Positions 1 through 11,909 are shown, counted from the stretch's first letter. The stretch is DNA of 64,000 nucleotides from Ganoderma boninense (GCA_002900995.3 CM035305.1:868001-932000); one strand, 5' to 3'. A program made the numbers and translations. Notes: generated from the letters alone by a model not told the origin.

Positions 1-1344
1 CTCACGTTCCACTCGCACGTCAGTGTGGTGGTGGCGGACTCAGCTTCCAACTGCTACTTATGTCGGCGACGAACGCAAGGCACCCGACCGCCAGTCGAAG
101 TGTCCCCTCGCCTCCCTATCTTCCCACAAGGAAGAAGTTTGCGCCACCGGAAGTTAATACTCAGCGACCACTCAGACTCCAAGGCTCTGTTTCCTTGTCT
201 ACAAGAACGGTTTCCTCTCGTCATCCCGCAAACTCGAGATCCATGGCGACTGCGGTAGGCGTCTCTATTGCATCCGTCTCGGTTTACTACTACACACTCG
301 ACGACACTGTTTCTAATTCTATCCCGGTGCCCGGTAGGCTGTGGACTCTCGGGCCCCGGGATATGTTTATGAGCTCATTACCACGGTTTCGGAGGTTTCG
401 TGGCGTCGTGGAGAAGCTTGCTCTGGAGTTGATATCCCGCCACGGTGTTTGTGTTTTGAGCCGCCATCTCTCCTCTGTCGTCGTTAACGTTAACGTTAAC
501 GTTTACCGTGCGAGCGGTCGTACGGAGGCGACGCGAATTTAAAGCGACTGACCTGGTTGTTGATGATGGAGTGCCACGAGCTCGTGGCTGTCGAAGCCGA
601 AGCTGCTGTGCAGTCGCTACATGAAAGGCGACGATCTTTCGTATACACGATCGATAGGAGCCTTCAAACAGGGACGAATGCTAGGTAACCAGGTGCGTAA
701 TACAAGTCCCTTCTCCGACACCTGGCATTCACCGTGTTCCGTGTTTGACAAACACATAGATGGAGCCCGACGTGGAAGTACTTCAACTTAACTGCACCAT
801 CTCTCCTAAACCTCAAGTCCGTGGGAGGAATCGAAGATCCTTCGAAGGAATACGTGATGGTCAAGGCGCTGACGCTCCGACACACGCCTGTGTAAGTTGC
901 GGTGTTTCGTGGGCCACCTAGAGATCAAGAACCACCCGAGCGATGGACTTCGTGTTCGGAAGCGATACAGTGGGCCTTTTTCTGCGTATCCTGTGCGTGT
1001 ACATCTAAGGAACTAGACCTGTTGTTACTGCAGGCCTTTCCATGTCGCCGATACCAGGATCAATTCTAGCACACGGGGTAGGCTCCGGGACTATGTCTTG
1101 AGACATGCGACGTCTGTGGAACGTTGTCCTCGACGTCACCTCGGAGAAATGGTATCTACGCCTGTTTATGATCTCACTGCCCGGTGGGCTGGCCCGCTGA
1201 GTTGAGCCCATGAATCAGGGTTTCGGCGGCAGCTTTTATGCACAGGCAGAGAACGGGCTCCGGGCGACTTCCACCCTCTGCATTCTGGTACGCCTTGCCC
1301 CCATGCCGTCGCTGCTTGTCTCTAACCCTTGCACGCTAGCGACA
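1..1344. other. Intergenic, no supported gene
   Basis: I see no coherent protein here. Open frames at 25-542 lack domain features and run through low-complexity sequence. A short (GTTAAC)n tract lies at 483-505. The 3' part is the upstream region of the first membrane-protein gene. Confidence 0.5.
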
Positions 1345-2730
1345 ATGAATTGGATCTCGTTATCCTTACTCCTAGCCTCGGCCTTGGTGGGACCTGGCGC
1401 CTGCTCCATGGTTAACCGCACAATCGACGACCAGAATGGAGATGAAGTGACAGGCAAGCTGCCCGTGTATGCCCCTGCCGGTGGATGGACTCAAGGTGCT
1501 CAATGCAGTAATTGCGGCATCAGTATATCCAGCGGCGTGGACCCAGGCAAGCCGTTCAACGGCACGTGGCACGACACCACCGTCCGTGTCGACGGCAGCG
1601 CGCATACCATTAGTATGAACTTCACCGGCAGCGCCGTGTACGTCTTCAACATGATCGCCAACAAACATGGCTATGTGTCCACTGAGACACACCTCATTTT
1701 CTCCATTGACGGCGAACGCGTCGGCCGCTTCGATCACGTCCCCGACAACACGACGGCATTCTTGTATCGCGTCCCGGTGTACACAAATTCGTCGTTACGG
1801 TACGGGGAGCACAACCTCCAGATTGCGGGGGATGGGTCGCAGCTTTCCCTCATCCTCTTCGACTATGTCGTGTACACCACCAAGGCTGACAACAGTTCCG
1901 CCACTGCTGACGCCGCTAAGCCTCGAGCGTCGTCGGAGTCCACGACCACGTCATCGAAGCGTACCTCTACCTCCTCTTCAACCCCCTCGCTTCCTACAGC
2001 TCCCACCACGATACGTTCTTCAATATCATTATCATCATACCCCACGACAATCACCTTCCTACCTCCACCAGCTACCTCGTACCCCGAGGCTGAAACTTCC
2101 ACCCCTTCTTCAACACCCTTTCAGCATGGAGGGTCGCATCACCTGGCTGTCGTGGCTGGCCTCACAGCCGCGCTCTCATTCCTCTGCGGCATGGTCTCAC
2201 TCGCCATTATCCGTACCCGCAAGTCTATCATGCGTTTCCTCTGCAGAGCCCGAGGTTGGGGTAGAGGACAACAAGGACGTAGTCGAGTCTATCCTGCAGG
2301 ATCGCCGTCGTCCTCGACTCACTCATCACTGGACGTCAATTTCAGCGACTCGCGGCGGTCAGCGCTCACCCGACCTAGGTCACCCTCCCGTCTGCCCTCC
2401 ACTCCCCCATACGCCTTCCTCCGCGACCCACCACCTGTCCACCAGTATCGTCGCAGCCCCGTAATACACCCAGTGGTGCCTATGCTACCTCCGAAGCATA
2501 GCATCGACGTGCCGCGGTCGGCCGTGTCGTCCTCCCGGACGGGCACCGACCACTCGTCAGGCTCCGGATCTGGATCTATCTCTGAACTGAGGAAAGAGCT
2601 GCGTTCGCTCCGGGAGAAGTTGGCGGAGCTCCAGTCGCCGCGCAAGCACCGGTTACGCCTGGCTGACTCGGCAGGACATTCACAGGCCGGCGTGCCTGTT
2701 ACGCTGGAGACATTGCAGGAAGACGTGTAG
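1345..2730 (+). CDS. Single-pass membrane protein, array copy 1
   Basis: Uninterrupted 461-residue frame. The ATG at 1345 is chosen because it is followed at once by a classic signal peptide (about residues 1-20, ending GPGACS); the open frame extends upstream to 1210 without a signal. The ectodomain (about 24-175) carries the family signatures TIDD, GTWHDTT, FTGSAVYVFN and a closing LFDYVVYT, with an NCGIS cysteine pair. A Ser/Thr/Pro stalk follows (about 180-262), then a membrane helix (about 264-290, AVVAGLTAALSFLCGMVSLA) and a basic, proline-rich tail ending in a heptad-like helix (SELRKELRSLREKLAEL). This layout is widespread in agaricomycetes as uncharacterised proteins; the beta-rich ectodomain resembles galactose-binding-like sandwiches, so surface sensing or glycan binding is an inference. 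It heads a tandem array of related genes. Confidence 0.8.
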   Translation: MNWISLSLLLASALVGPGACSMVNRTIDDQNGDEVTGKLPVYAPAGGWTQGAQCSNCGISISSGVDPGKPFNGTWHDTTVRVDGSAHTISMNFTGSAVYVFNMIANKHGYVSTETHLIFSIDGERVGRFDHVPDNTTAFLYRVPVYTNSSLRYGEHNLQIAGDGSQLSLILFDYVVYTTKADNSSATADAAKPRASSESTTTSSKRTSTSSSTPSLPTAPTTIRSSISLSSYPTTITFLPPPATSYPEAETSTPSSTPFQHGGSHHLAVVAGLTAALSFLCGMVSLAIIRTRKSIMRFLCRARGWGRGQQGRSRVYPAGSPSSSTHSSLDVNFSDSRRSALTRPRSPSRLPSTPPYAFLRDPPPVHQYRRSPVIHPVVPMLPPKHSIDVPRSAVSSSRTGTDHSSGSGSGSISELRKELRSLREKLAELQSPRKHRLRLADSAGHSQAGVPVTLETLQEDV

Positions 2731-3343
2731 AACACAGTCTGGACTGATATGTGATGCCCGTCTGTGATCTGCGGGGACTTCGGACATTCAGTTTGGATGT
2801 TATGTACATCATACACATACATCATGATTCATACACGTACACTAACCTGTAGAGTATGTATTGTACTTACTTGTTCTCACAACAGCGAGACTAATAAGAA
2901 CTCCGGGCTACGATGCACAGAGCGTTGCCATCAAACAGACCGGTAGCCATCGTGATTTCGAGGTAAAACGTCGTCCTCAACGCTACTGGCATGAGCGACT
3001 TGTGGCGGTCGCGCGCCGCACTCTCGGCGCTTACACAGCTCTGTCCGCAACCACCACCGCCCTGCCTGTTCAACACCATCCCCTGCGCTGCCCTTTCTCA
3101 GTTCTCGCCGCCCGCTAGCAGCCTGCCATGGAGGTTCTTTTCCCCCTTCAGTCTTGTCTGCATCCTTCTTGAGCGAGCGACACTGCGTCTATGTAATCAA
3201 CTTCAGCTTCAAGCGTCCAACTCTGCACTTCGGCGCTGTTTGTGGCAGAGGAAGTGGAACCATATCAGACAGAAGAGATGGCCAACCGCTCCCATCCAAG
3301 GAGAATGGTCGAATCGCCCTCCACCTGTCGAGGGTGTTTTTAG
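2731..3343. other. Spacer between array copies 1 and 2
   Basis: I looked here for the ectodomain missing from copy 2 (TIDD, GTWHD, AVYVYN motifs) in all forward frames and did not find it. A pyrimidine-rich tract precedes the AG at 3489-3490. Confidence 0.45.
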
Positions 3344-3498
3344 ATGAATGTCTCCCGGACTTGGTGCGGCCTCTCTGTCCTTTTCACCGTGCAACGGCAA
3401 CCCTTCGTTCTGTCTACCCCTGCATCTAGCCTGGCGCGTTTTGCAGCCTGTGTCAACACTCTCTTTTAACTTTCTTTTCACTTTGTTCAGCACTATCT

Positions 3499-4326
3499 AT
3501 GCATTTACCGAGACCATCGTCTCAGTCGACGGCCAACTCAAGCACAGCGTCACCTCTCCAATCGACTGGGCAGTTGACCCTTCCCTTCATGTCCTCAAGT
3601 GGCATTCCTCCCTCTCCTCCAGTGTCCTCGTCCTCGATGCCAATTCCTGCCATGTACACTGCATCATCATCGAAGTCCTCGATAGTGGTTGGTGCTGTTG
3701 TAGGAGTCGTCGTTGGGATAGCATCCACCCTCCTCACCATCGCCATCGTTGCCTGCGTTCTCAGAAAACGCGATGCCGACCTTATCCCTCTCTTCTGGAA
3801 GAAGAAGTTGTTTATTCGTCCTCCCATTGACGAGCGCCCTCCGTCTCCACCCGCATCCATGCGGCACATACCGTCTTCTTCATCCTTGCTCCATGCATCA
3901 CCCTTCTCCGATTCACAGCCACCGTCGCCTGTCGTTTCGTCGCTCTACCAGAGCGTGGAGACGTCGCGTCGTCGGATCGTTGGAGACGTCCTCCCGCCGA
4001 CTCCAAGCTATTCCGCATCGCGCACCTATCGCAGTCGTGGTCCGTCGCCGCTTCCCCCAAGGCATCGCGTGGACGTCCCGGGCCCCGCTCTGTCGACCAC
4101 CGGCACGGAACACTCCACTCGCCTCACGGGTCTTACACAGCAGATCTTTTCCCTCGAGAGAGAGCTGGAGGCGCTCCAAACGATGCCGAACGCATTGCCT
4201 CTGATGGAGCGGGCGGAAAATGGCGTATCCCTGGCTGACTTGTGGACGAGAGTGCGGCAGCTGAGGAAGGGCGTGGAGAGGGAGAGACAGTTGGTGAACG
4301 AGACGGTTCCCCGAGAGAAGTCGTGA
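3499..4326 (+). CDS. Array copy 2, truncated: stalk, membrane helix and tail only
   Basis: The frame of 275 residues starts directly in a Ser/Pro/Thr-rich stalk, followed by a strong membrane helix (about residues 60-86, SIVVGAVVGVVVGIASTLLT), a basic KKK stop-transfer region, a proline-rich tail and a C-terminal helix (FSLERELEALQ). These parts match copies 1, 3 and 4 in order and character, but the signal peptide and the TIDD/AVYVYN ectodomain are absent. A polypyrimidine-AG ends at 3490, so an unseen short 5' exon may exist; an ATG at 3344 opens only a 41-codon hydrophobic frame and I could not join it in phase. Either a truncated paralogue making a stalk-only membrane protein, or a decayed copy. 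Confidence 0.55.
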   Translation: MHLPRPSSQSTANSSTASPLQSTGQLTLPFMSSSGIPPSPPVSSSSMPIPAMYTASSSKSSIVVGAVVGVVVGIASTLLTIAIVACVLRKRDADLIPLFWKKKLFIRPPIDERPPSPPASMRHIPSSSSLLHASPFSDSQPPSPVVSSLYQSVETSRRRIVGDVLPPTPSYSASRTYRSRGPSPLPPRHRVDVPGPALSTTGTEHSTRLTGLTQQIFSLERELEALQTMPNALPLMERAENGVSLADLWTRVRQLRKGVERERQLVNETVPREKS

Positions 4327-4960
4327 CTTTGTGGGTTAAACTCATTGGCGGAGTGTTTTGAGGTGAGTCCGTCCGCCTCGTTTTCGAAAGGGATCTGACT
4401 ATATGCGCAATTCTCAGTCGGCGAACAATGCATGTTCAGCGTGTCGACTATTTTATTGTGGCTCTTTCGTCGTAATACATTTCATCTGGGCTTACGCGTG
4501 TCCTGGCTTGCGTGGGCAGATGTGCAGCGCCAACTTGACCCGTCGAAGCTGATCATGATCCGTCTGCTGGCAGATTCGTACGAGGTGATTGGGCTATCGT
4601 CATCACAATTTCGAGGCGTGTATTCAGTGCGTCATTCTTCTAGCTTCGATGGGCACTGATACATTTCTTCCACATCCAGCGCGAAGACTGGTAACGTGAA
4701 CGCGACGTGCTTCTCTGTCCGAAATGGCTAAGTTGCGGTGTGCTCGTCACCACGCAACTTCAGTTCCCATCTCTGGCATTTCGATGGCGAACTGTTCAAC
4801 GACAACAAGAAGTGTTGTGAATCTTGGAAACCGCCACGGTCAAATGGTCGCTGCATCGCTGCACCGGCGTTATAAGCGACCGAAGTGGGCTTGTTTGTTC
4901 CCCCCCTGAAACTCTCTTACTCTCACTAACCTTTCCCCCAGGCGTCATCCTTACGTCTCG
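4327..4960. other. Spacer between array copies 2 and 3
   Basis: No supported gene. The 3' end holds a probable core promoter for copy 3 (TATAAG at 4871-4876) and a pyrimidine-rich leader up to the ATG at 4961. Confidence 0.5.
4871..4876 (+). promoter_or_regulatory. Probable TATA box of array copy 3
   Basis: TATAAG lies 85 bases upstream of the ATG at 4961, a usual distance for a fungal core promoter with a short leader. Confidence 0.45.
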
Positions 4961-6349
4961 ATGGTCAACCGCGCATCGCTCTGGTGTCAGGCAGTCCTTG
5001 TCCTACTAACACAAGGCGTGCTGGCTTCACTCAAGAACTTCACAATCGATGACGCAAATGACTCCGTCCAGTACTCGGGAAACTGGCAAACCGATTGTCC
5101 CAAAGATCTCAAAGGTATCTGCATCAATCCCAGCAAGGTGTACAACAAGACAGTCCATTGGAACTGGCCATCGGATCCTCCTGGAGGTTCTCCTGCCTCC
5201 ATCACCGTACGGTTCTCTGGGACAGCTGTATATGTGTACAACGTCCTTGCAAGCATCCCGGTCAGCCTTTCAAGCCCGAAGGTTCCTGTAGCAGCCAATA
5301 TTGCCTTTACGCTCGATGACATTTCCGTCGGGACATATGAACAGTCTCCGGGCTCGAATGACCTGAAGTACTTATATCATCAACTTGTGTACATGAACGA
5401 TAGCCTTTCGGACGGGGCCCACGAGCTCATCATTATCGGCGGCAAGTCACTAGTTTTGTTCGATTTCATCGACTACACCTCCGAGCAGAGCGATGGGTTA
5501 CCCCCGGCCGTTTCGCCTATTTCGCCTCCCTCGACGGCACCCTCATCATCCCTCATCGGCCCCCCTACCACATCCACTCTCAAGTCCACGCCTACACCGA
5601 TGTCCATGCCCATCTCCATGTTCACGGTCGGGACTTCTCCGCATACAACAATATCACGGTTTCTGGTGAGTGATGCACTTCATTTTCGAACATTCTCCAG
5701 TCTACTTACCCGAAGTGTTAGTCTTCGGACTCACGCGTGCCCACTGCGATAGACACCACCATGCTTACCACAACGGACACGACGGCGGAGACGGCGACGG
5801 CGACGGCGACTGCTTCTTCCAGGGAGGGGTCAAATCGTTCGGCAGCAGCCATCGCAGGGGGAGTAGTGGGCAGCGTGCTCGCACTACTTCTGCTCGGGGT
5901 AATAACGCTGTTTGTGCGGAGACGGCTCTCTGCCCGCCGGGTTGGAAAGGGCATGGGGCGTTTGTTGGACGAGGGTCCCTCATCTCGCACCGACAATGCA
6001 GACCGTACGCTCACATCTTCCTTGCGCGTCTTTTCCTTAGTTTCTTATTCCTTCTCCTTCGACAGATTTCACGTCCAATCGCCGCCAGTTCCTAAGTCCT
6101 CCAATGTACCCTCCGCTCCGCGCTACCCCAGACGTACCTCGTTCTCCGGGGTACACGTACACGATGTCGAGCATGCCGACCAGCCCGACATCGTATGGCG
6201 GCGAACCCCCCTCGAGGACGTACATGGATGGGGACACGGTTGCCAGGATCCTCGAGAAGGCCGACCGAGCGCGCACGGAGTGGCCCTCGTCTACAGGCAC
6301 GAGCTCCAGGGCGTTCCCCGCAGCATTGGGTACGATGGAGCGATGGTAG
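4961..6349 (+). CDS. Single-pass membrane protein, array copy 3
   Basis: Three exons, 4961-5665, 5722-6004 and 6066-6349, join in frame to 423 residues. Both introns are short (56 and 61 nt) with GTGAGT and GTACGC donors. The signal peptide is about residues 1-23; the ectodomain carries FTIDD, a two-cysteine loop (TDCPKDLKGIC), FSGTAVYVYN, a TLDD strand and LFDFIDYT, with several N-glycosylation sequons. The STP stalk contains a Thr/Ala repeat, and the membrane helix is AAIAGGVVGSVLALLLLGVI followed by RRR. The C-terminal tail is shorter than in copies 1 and 4 and has a weaker helix. It is more divergent in the ectodomain than copies 1 and 4, which share the GTWHDTT motif. Function unknown; cell-surface location is well supported by the topology. 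Confidence 0.78.
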
Positions 6350-6882
6350 CGGTGGAAAGCAGGTGAGCTATTGACGGAGGCTCTGCCTTTTGACGTGTGG
6401 CTGACCTGGCGCTCGACTCCATGGGAACCTGGCTACACGCGGATTTCACAGCATCGTGGAGAATATCGTTGATAAGTACTGTGCTTCCGATCCTTTCGGC
6501 GAAAATATCAACCCCTTTTCGTTTGCGCCAGGCCAGGCGCCTTCAAATGTCTGCCCTTGTTTGCCGTGTTTAGACATGAAACTGGCTGTCCAGTGGAAAA
6601 TGAGCAATCTCGTTGTAAAGATACCTAGCATAGTCACCGTAAGTTCTGCACAGTTATAAGCCAGTGCTTTCGCATCATCTCATCATGATCATTGCATCCG
6701 AGTCGCTCCCGACTCTCAAGCATCGCCCAATGACCTCCTAGCTACCATATTGCGACGATGCCTCTTAAGCTTTGGGACGGCATCAGGCCCAGGTCGGCAA
6801 TGCCTTGGCACCACCAACCCTTTCGATTCACGGTTGCTGGTCGACCACAACCATAACATCCCCCTCCTTCCTGGTATCTCTC
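6350..6882. other. Spacer between array copies 3 and 4
   Basis: No supported gene. The open frame of copy 4 extends upstream to 6772, but that extension has no signal peptide and is treated as leader. Confidence 0.5.
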
Positions 6883-8319
6883 ATGATCCCTCGGGTCAGC
6901 CGACCACCTATCTTCCTCTTGTTCATCCTCGTCTCACGCCTGGCCACGGCAACGCTCACCAACCGGACGATCGACGATGCCAAGGGAGATAGCGTGTCGG
7001 GACTTCTCCCCCAGTACTCCCCTCCGAATGCATGGCACCAGGGGTCAACCTGCACGACGTGTAACGTGCACCTTAACGCCTCGCAGACCTTCAAAGGCAC
7101 ATGGCACGACACAACGGGCAGCTCCGGAGAACCTCGAACCATCACTCTGCGGTTCAACGGCACCGCCGTCTACGTGTACAATGTTCTCGCAAATACGGTT
7201 GCCTCTACCGACACCAAAACAAATCTCACCTTCATGCTGGACGACGACTTCACCCACCAGTATACGCACAATCCAACAAATAGCAAGGGGTTTGACTACA
7301 ACGTCCCCGTCTACACACATCAGAATCTGGCGAATGTGGAGCATACACTGGTCATTCAGGCCAACTCCCTCATCCTCTTCGATTATGCGGTGTATACGTT
7401 TGATGACTCGGTAGCGTCATTGGCGACCTCAACCTCGGCGACGGAGACGACGACAAAGGTGAGCGTTTCGACCGTGTCCCGCCTGTGGAAACACGACTTC
7501 GCTCTGTGCTTGCATAAGTCCCGTTCATGGTCGCTCAATGTTCTGCTTGCACCGCCTTAGAAAAAGCCATTGTCAACCTCACGCGGTGCTAGCTCCTCGC
7601 CTTCTTCGCCACCAACAGCCGCGATTGTGGGCGGGGTAGTTGGAGGAGTCGTCGCATTACTCGCCCTGGTCGGTGCATTCGTCTTCTATATCCGCCGCCG
7701 TCGGCGCCGCCAGAGCGTCCACATTCAAGTCATCGAAGAGAAGCCGAACAGGCGGAGAGCACTCCCCAGACTATCTATCCTTGCGAGCGAGCTCGGCCCC
7801 CCTTCAGCAGTGACGAACGAAGCCTCAGGACACTACTCGCGATCCCCTAGAGGAACCCCCGTCGCCGACGTCGAATCGCAGGACCACCCCTCCGCCATCT
7901 CCCAACGCTCCCCTCTCCCTTTCCCCGCACCTGTCTCTGCAAACTCCCCCAGAGCCTTTCACGAAGGGCAAGGATCCGCTTGGTCTCACGCGGGCAGTAC
8001 GGCGCTGGAATCATCAAGGGGAGCATACCTGTTCGGTGGCAAAGCTGACATGGACGCCCCCGCCGATGGCATAGATCGTCCCCGCCTCTCATTGCCTCCT
8101 GCATCGCCAGTCGACCCGCGCCCACGTGCAAGGCGCTCGCCGAACAGGGAGACCGCAGCTCTGCGCACGGAGGTCGCAGTCTTGAGGAAGGAGGTTGAGC
8201 GGTTGCGAGAGAAGCGGAAGACCAAGACCGTGGCGAATGTCACCGATGACGATGACAACCCGGATCCGCCACCGCCTGTGTACGATGGACCTCAGGTTGG
8301 GGATGGCGGTCACCAGTGA
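6883..8319 (+). CDS. Single-pass membrane protein, array copy 4
   Basis: Two exons, 6883-7458 and 7561-8319, give 444 residues; the 102-nt intron has a GTGAGC donor and joins in phase 0. The ATG at 6883 is chosen because it starts a signal peptide (hydrophobic core FLLFILVSRLATA). The ectodomain is closest to copy 1: NRTIDDAKGD, a CTTCN cysteine pair, FKGTWHDTT, FNGTAVYVYN, TFMLDD and LFDYAVYT. The stalk, the membrane helix (AAIVGGVVGGVVALLALVGAFVF) and an RRRRRR stop-transfer follow. The tail ends in a clear coiled coil (LRTEVAVLRKEVERLREK), suggesting oligomerisation or a cytoplasmic partner. Function unknown. Confidence 0.8.
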
Positions 8320-11217
8320 GATCGTGAGCGGAGATTGGGAGAAGTAGGTGGTCGCCACTTGTACCCTTCTTCAACTAACTCATAATACAAGTCTTCCATT
8401 CAGGACATACATACGATGCGAGATTATGTGTCTATTTCTCTCACACTGTATCATACGACAATGCACCCGACTAAGTTACATGACAATCATCGCTGGAACG
8501 CACTCATTCTCTTTGCAGTGATCGAAGCATACCTGATGGTATCCTTCCCCCTATACATTGCTCGATACGCTCCACCCCCCTGCACGACGACTATAGCAGT
8601 AAACAATGACTGGTCAAGCCTTGGCCTGTTCTTACGGCTCGCCTTTCGTCGCGCACTGATAACTTCATCTGAAGTCTGGCCGGCATTGTGGCCCCCAGTT
8701 CGGCTCGAGCACAGCGACCATCGAAGATGTGCATGCGTCCAACTACTACACTTGCTTTGCCCCGAGGTTCAACCGTTCAAGGTGATGATGATCCAACCTC
8801 TTTTAACTACGAATGTTGATGGTTTTGTCCGGCGATATATCGACTACAACTGGTCTATCCACTAAGCATCAGAAATTGAAAGACTCAGAGTAAGCTCCAT
8901 GCTCGCTATTTTGAATCTATGGCCGCGCTGATGAGCCACGATTGACAGAGATATCGCGCCGGCTGCGGCAAGCGAGGGACTTGAGGGCTTGTGGAGAGGG
9001 TTGACTGATAGGTGGGAGAGGTACACAACCTTTTTGAAACAAGGCACACGATGTAACCTCAGCTCCATCGCACAGATATCTGTGCTTTTATCACTGTCGA
9101 TTGCTCCACGGCATTGGAGCCCCACCGAGGTGGAGATTGAATTTAATTCGTAGAAGAGGGCGACAGACCCATCTTGTTCACGAAGGCCGCGCAAGTTCGT
9201 AGTTAGGCTGCACTGCAACGCGACCTTCATTGACCTTCACACTATACAATACAGCCTTACAAGGATTCAACGTCATCTCCGCTGTACTGGCTCTGTCAAG
9301 TTCGCGAACTACGGGACCTCCTAATATGTCGAACAAAAGCAAGGTTCCCCCGGCGCGCGTCCTTAGGCCAAGCCAAGGAGAGCGGGGCTCGTTCCTTCTC
9401 GTTCTACGCTGCGTCCGATTGGACTCCAAGTCGCTCCTTGAACACTATCCCTGCGGTGGCGCACTGGCGGACGTCGCTCCCTTCTGCTATTGAGATAAGC
9501 GACCTCGTGTCCCCCTTCTCGATGGACCGTGGCAGGAAAGGGTACTCAGCAGACACCTTCCACGCGCCTTCTCGCCGACAGCAGACGGCCTGGAGCTATT
9601 TGTAGATACCGCGCCCGCTCTCGTGCCACAACCCCAGTCTACCCCAGTCCCTTCGCGATCGTGACCAGGGTAAATGCGTCCGCGGCAGGCCAAACTTGGA
9701 TCGCGCCAAGGGCCGTGGACGGGAGCGCGGTGACGTCGGGTCTGTTGCGCTCCTTCTTCTTCAATGGCGCTGAGCTACTCGGTAACCTTCTCTTGTTGCC
9801 TGATCGGCCTCGGCTTGGATCTCCCCCGCTTTCAACGATCGGTCACCGTTTTCGGTTTTGATTTTGAGACACCGTGTCCTGCTTTGGTAAGCCCGTAAAT
9901 CCAGTCGAGTTGCTCTGCTGTACCTGACAATGCCTTTCTCCGCACTCGCACAGGGAGTACAATCATCGATGTACGCTCGACGCAGTGGTCTTGCGAACGT
10001 CCGCGCTGTCCAAAGAACCCCAGAGCGCTGGAAACGTCCAAGTTGCGGGGTGTTGCGCCCCCAGACGTCCCGTGGACGCGCCTGACAGGCCAGCTGTTGG
10101 ACGTCGGACAAGGCCCGCACCCCAAGGGCCACGGACCTTCTTAATTCCCATCAATCCTCCACACGCGCAGCGAAGTACTGTACTTGGTTCCCCGCCAGGC
10201 TCTGGGGCGCGCCGCCACGACTCCCCAGCTTCTTCGAAAGACTTCTGACGGTAGCCACCGCTGCCACTCACAGGTAATTCTCCAAGTCTTCACCTGGAGC
10301 CACGCCGCGCCCGCGGCCGTCGGCCTGGCTCCTCCTGGTCTTCGCGGACCCAAGCGCCACACTGGTCTCGGCGAAGGAGCTTACGGCAGGTTATGCGCCC
10401 GTGTTCGTGTTCGCTGTGGCATTGGAGTCGAACGTTGCACGTTTCTGCGCGCTCTACCCCCGCCACCGCCAAGGCTCCATCCAGGTGGATTCGACGCATG
10501 CGCAGTGTGCGACGTGGATCAGACACTCCAAGGCTGTCGGCGGGGACAGGACTAGTGTTTTCGACTCCTTCTATCTACTTGCACTCCCCTGCCTGTATAT
10601 TTGGACTTGGACGGGACATCCACAATGAGTATGGCCGACCGCGACCAACAACGTTCGTGACCGCCAATTCCGAACCTTCTCTCGCAAGGGGAGGAGCTGT
10701 GCCCACGCGGGGTACCCGGTGACTGGTGACCGGTTGACCGGCGACCTGTGACCAATGTCTGGCACTTATCTCAGTCTGAGTGGTACCTGCTGCGACCGAC
10801 TCCTGCCGACGGCGGGGGTTCTCGAGTCGGGTCGACGCGAAGGCCCAGGTCCGGGAAACGCCGCCAGCAACTCGAAGACGTCACCGATGACCCGCCTTCG
10901 TCGTCCTCGCCGCTGCGCGCGCACCCCGTGCCGCCGCGGTATCTCGGGACGCGTCGATTCGGGAACAGGGCGGGGTCAGCTGTCGAGTTCGCGGCCTGCT
11001 CGATAAGCGGGTTCTTAGTACACTAATACGATCGTGCTCGTGTCCAGAGCGGGTGGCCAGATGCGGGTACGGCTGTACGGTGCCATGGAGTTGGAGTTTG
11101 GAGTTGCTTCCGAGGCGGCATGAACGGCTAGACAGATAAGCGGGCGGGGAAGAGAGGGAATGGAATTTCTGTGCCGGCGCCGAAGGAATGCGCCATCCAT
11201 TCCCGGCATGCTTTGTA
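8320..11217. other. Gene-poor region
   Basis: I see no supportable gene on either strand. Several open frames exceed 100 codons in this GC-rich DNA but show no domain, no signal peptide and no coherent splice partners. Confidence 0.45.
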
Positions 11218-11909
11218 CTATCATGACCCCAGTGTTCGGATGCAGAGGCGCCGGTGGGACTCGTCGAGCAATCTCCCCACCTTCCCTTGAGCCGATAATT
11301 ATCAAACTTTGCAGCTATGTGCATGGGTGTTCGAAGAGCAGCTCTGCAAAAAACTGAATGCATCCGGCGTGATTTGAATGAACGAGACGGGAGGATAGGG
11401 TGGTGACCCCAGTGTTCGGACATTTCTCCGGGGCAATGGTCACGATCAGTCACGGATGCCGAGGCTGCCGGTCCTCGGAAATGCCCGCCTCACCACCCAA
11501 TGAGCCCTAGCCGAGGCCGGTAAGCGAGTCGGAGTTCCAGATGCGCTCTCCATTGTCACGCCTGGAGAACCACGACTCAGTTCTCCTTCCCATTCTTCGT
11601 TTAGAAACCCGGAAAATTGGGCGCGGGGTACAGGACATATGTAGAAACTTGCTGAGGAAGTTTCATGTCGAGCGCCCGGGGGGAGCACTGAAGCGAGCCT
11701 CGGCGAGAGGGCCGGTGCACCAGTTGCACCCCTTCGTCCCTCAAGATCGCGACAATGGCTCTTTCTATGAACTTTGTTCTTTTTGCTCCTGAAAAAGAAC
11801 GCGAACGTTCACATTCACCCAAAGTTGCAAGGTTATCGGGTAGAAACTGAGGGACATAAAAGAGGTCATCCGAACACTGGGGTCAATCCGAACACTGGGG
11901 TCATGATAG
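11218..11909. mobile_element. Non-autonomous inverted-repeat element (MITE-like), TA-flanked
   Basis: Inverted ends of about 23 bp face each other, both containing the core TGACCCCAGTGTTCGGA or its reverse complement and extending outward to CTATCA/TGATAG. A TA dinucleotide flanks each end (11216-11217 and 11910-11911), as expected for Tc1/mariner/pogo-type TA insertion. A third core copy in left-end orientation lies at 11404-11420, and the right end carries two tandem cores (11869-11885 and within 11887-11909), so the element may be nested or have duplicated subterminal repeats. No transposase frame is present inside. Assignment to the mariner type rests only on the TA and the size. Confidence 0.6.
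11404..11420 (+). repeat. Internal copy of the inverted-repeat core
   Basis: TGACCCCAGTGTTCGGA repeats the left-end core 186 bp further in, same orientation. With the inverted copy at 11869-11885 it could bound a smaller nested element. Confidence 0.6.

Noticed and set aside
483..505. (GTTAAC)3 tract as a telomere-like or binding-site array
   Set aside because: Too short and not a telomere unit (TTAGGG); no repeat cluster nearby.
8416..8865. 149-codon frame after array copy 4
   Set aside because: Considered as a fifth array remnant, but it lacks TIDD, GTWHD, AVYVYN and a membrane helix of the array type.
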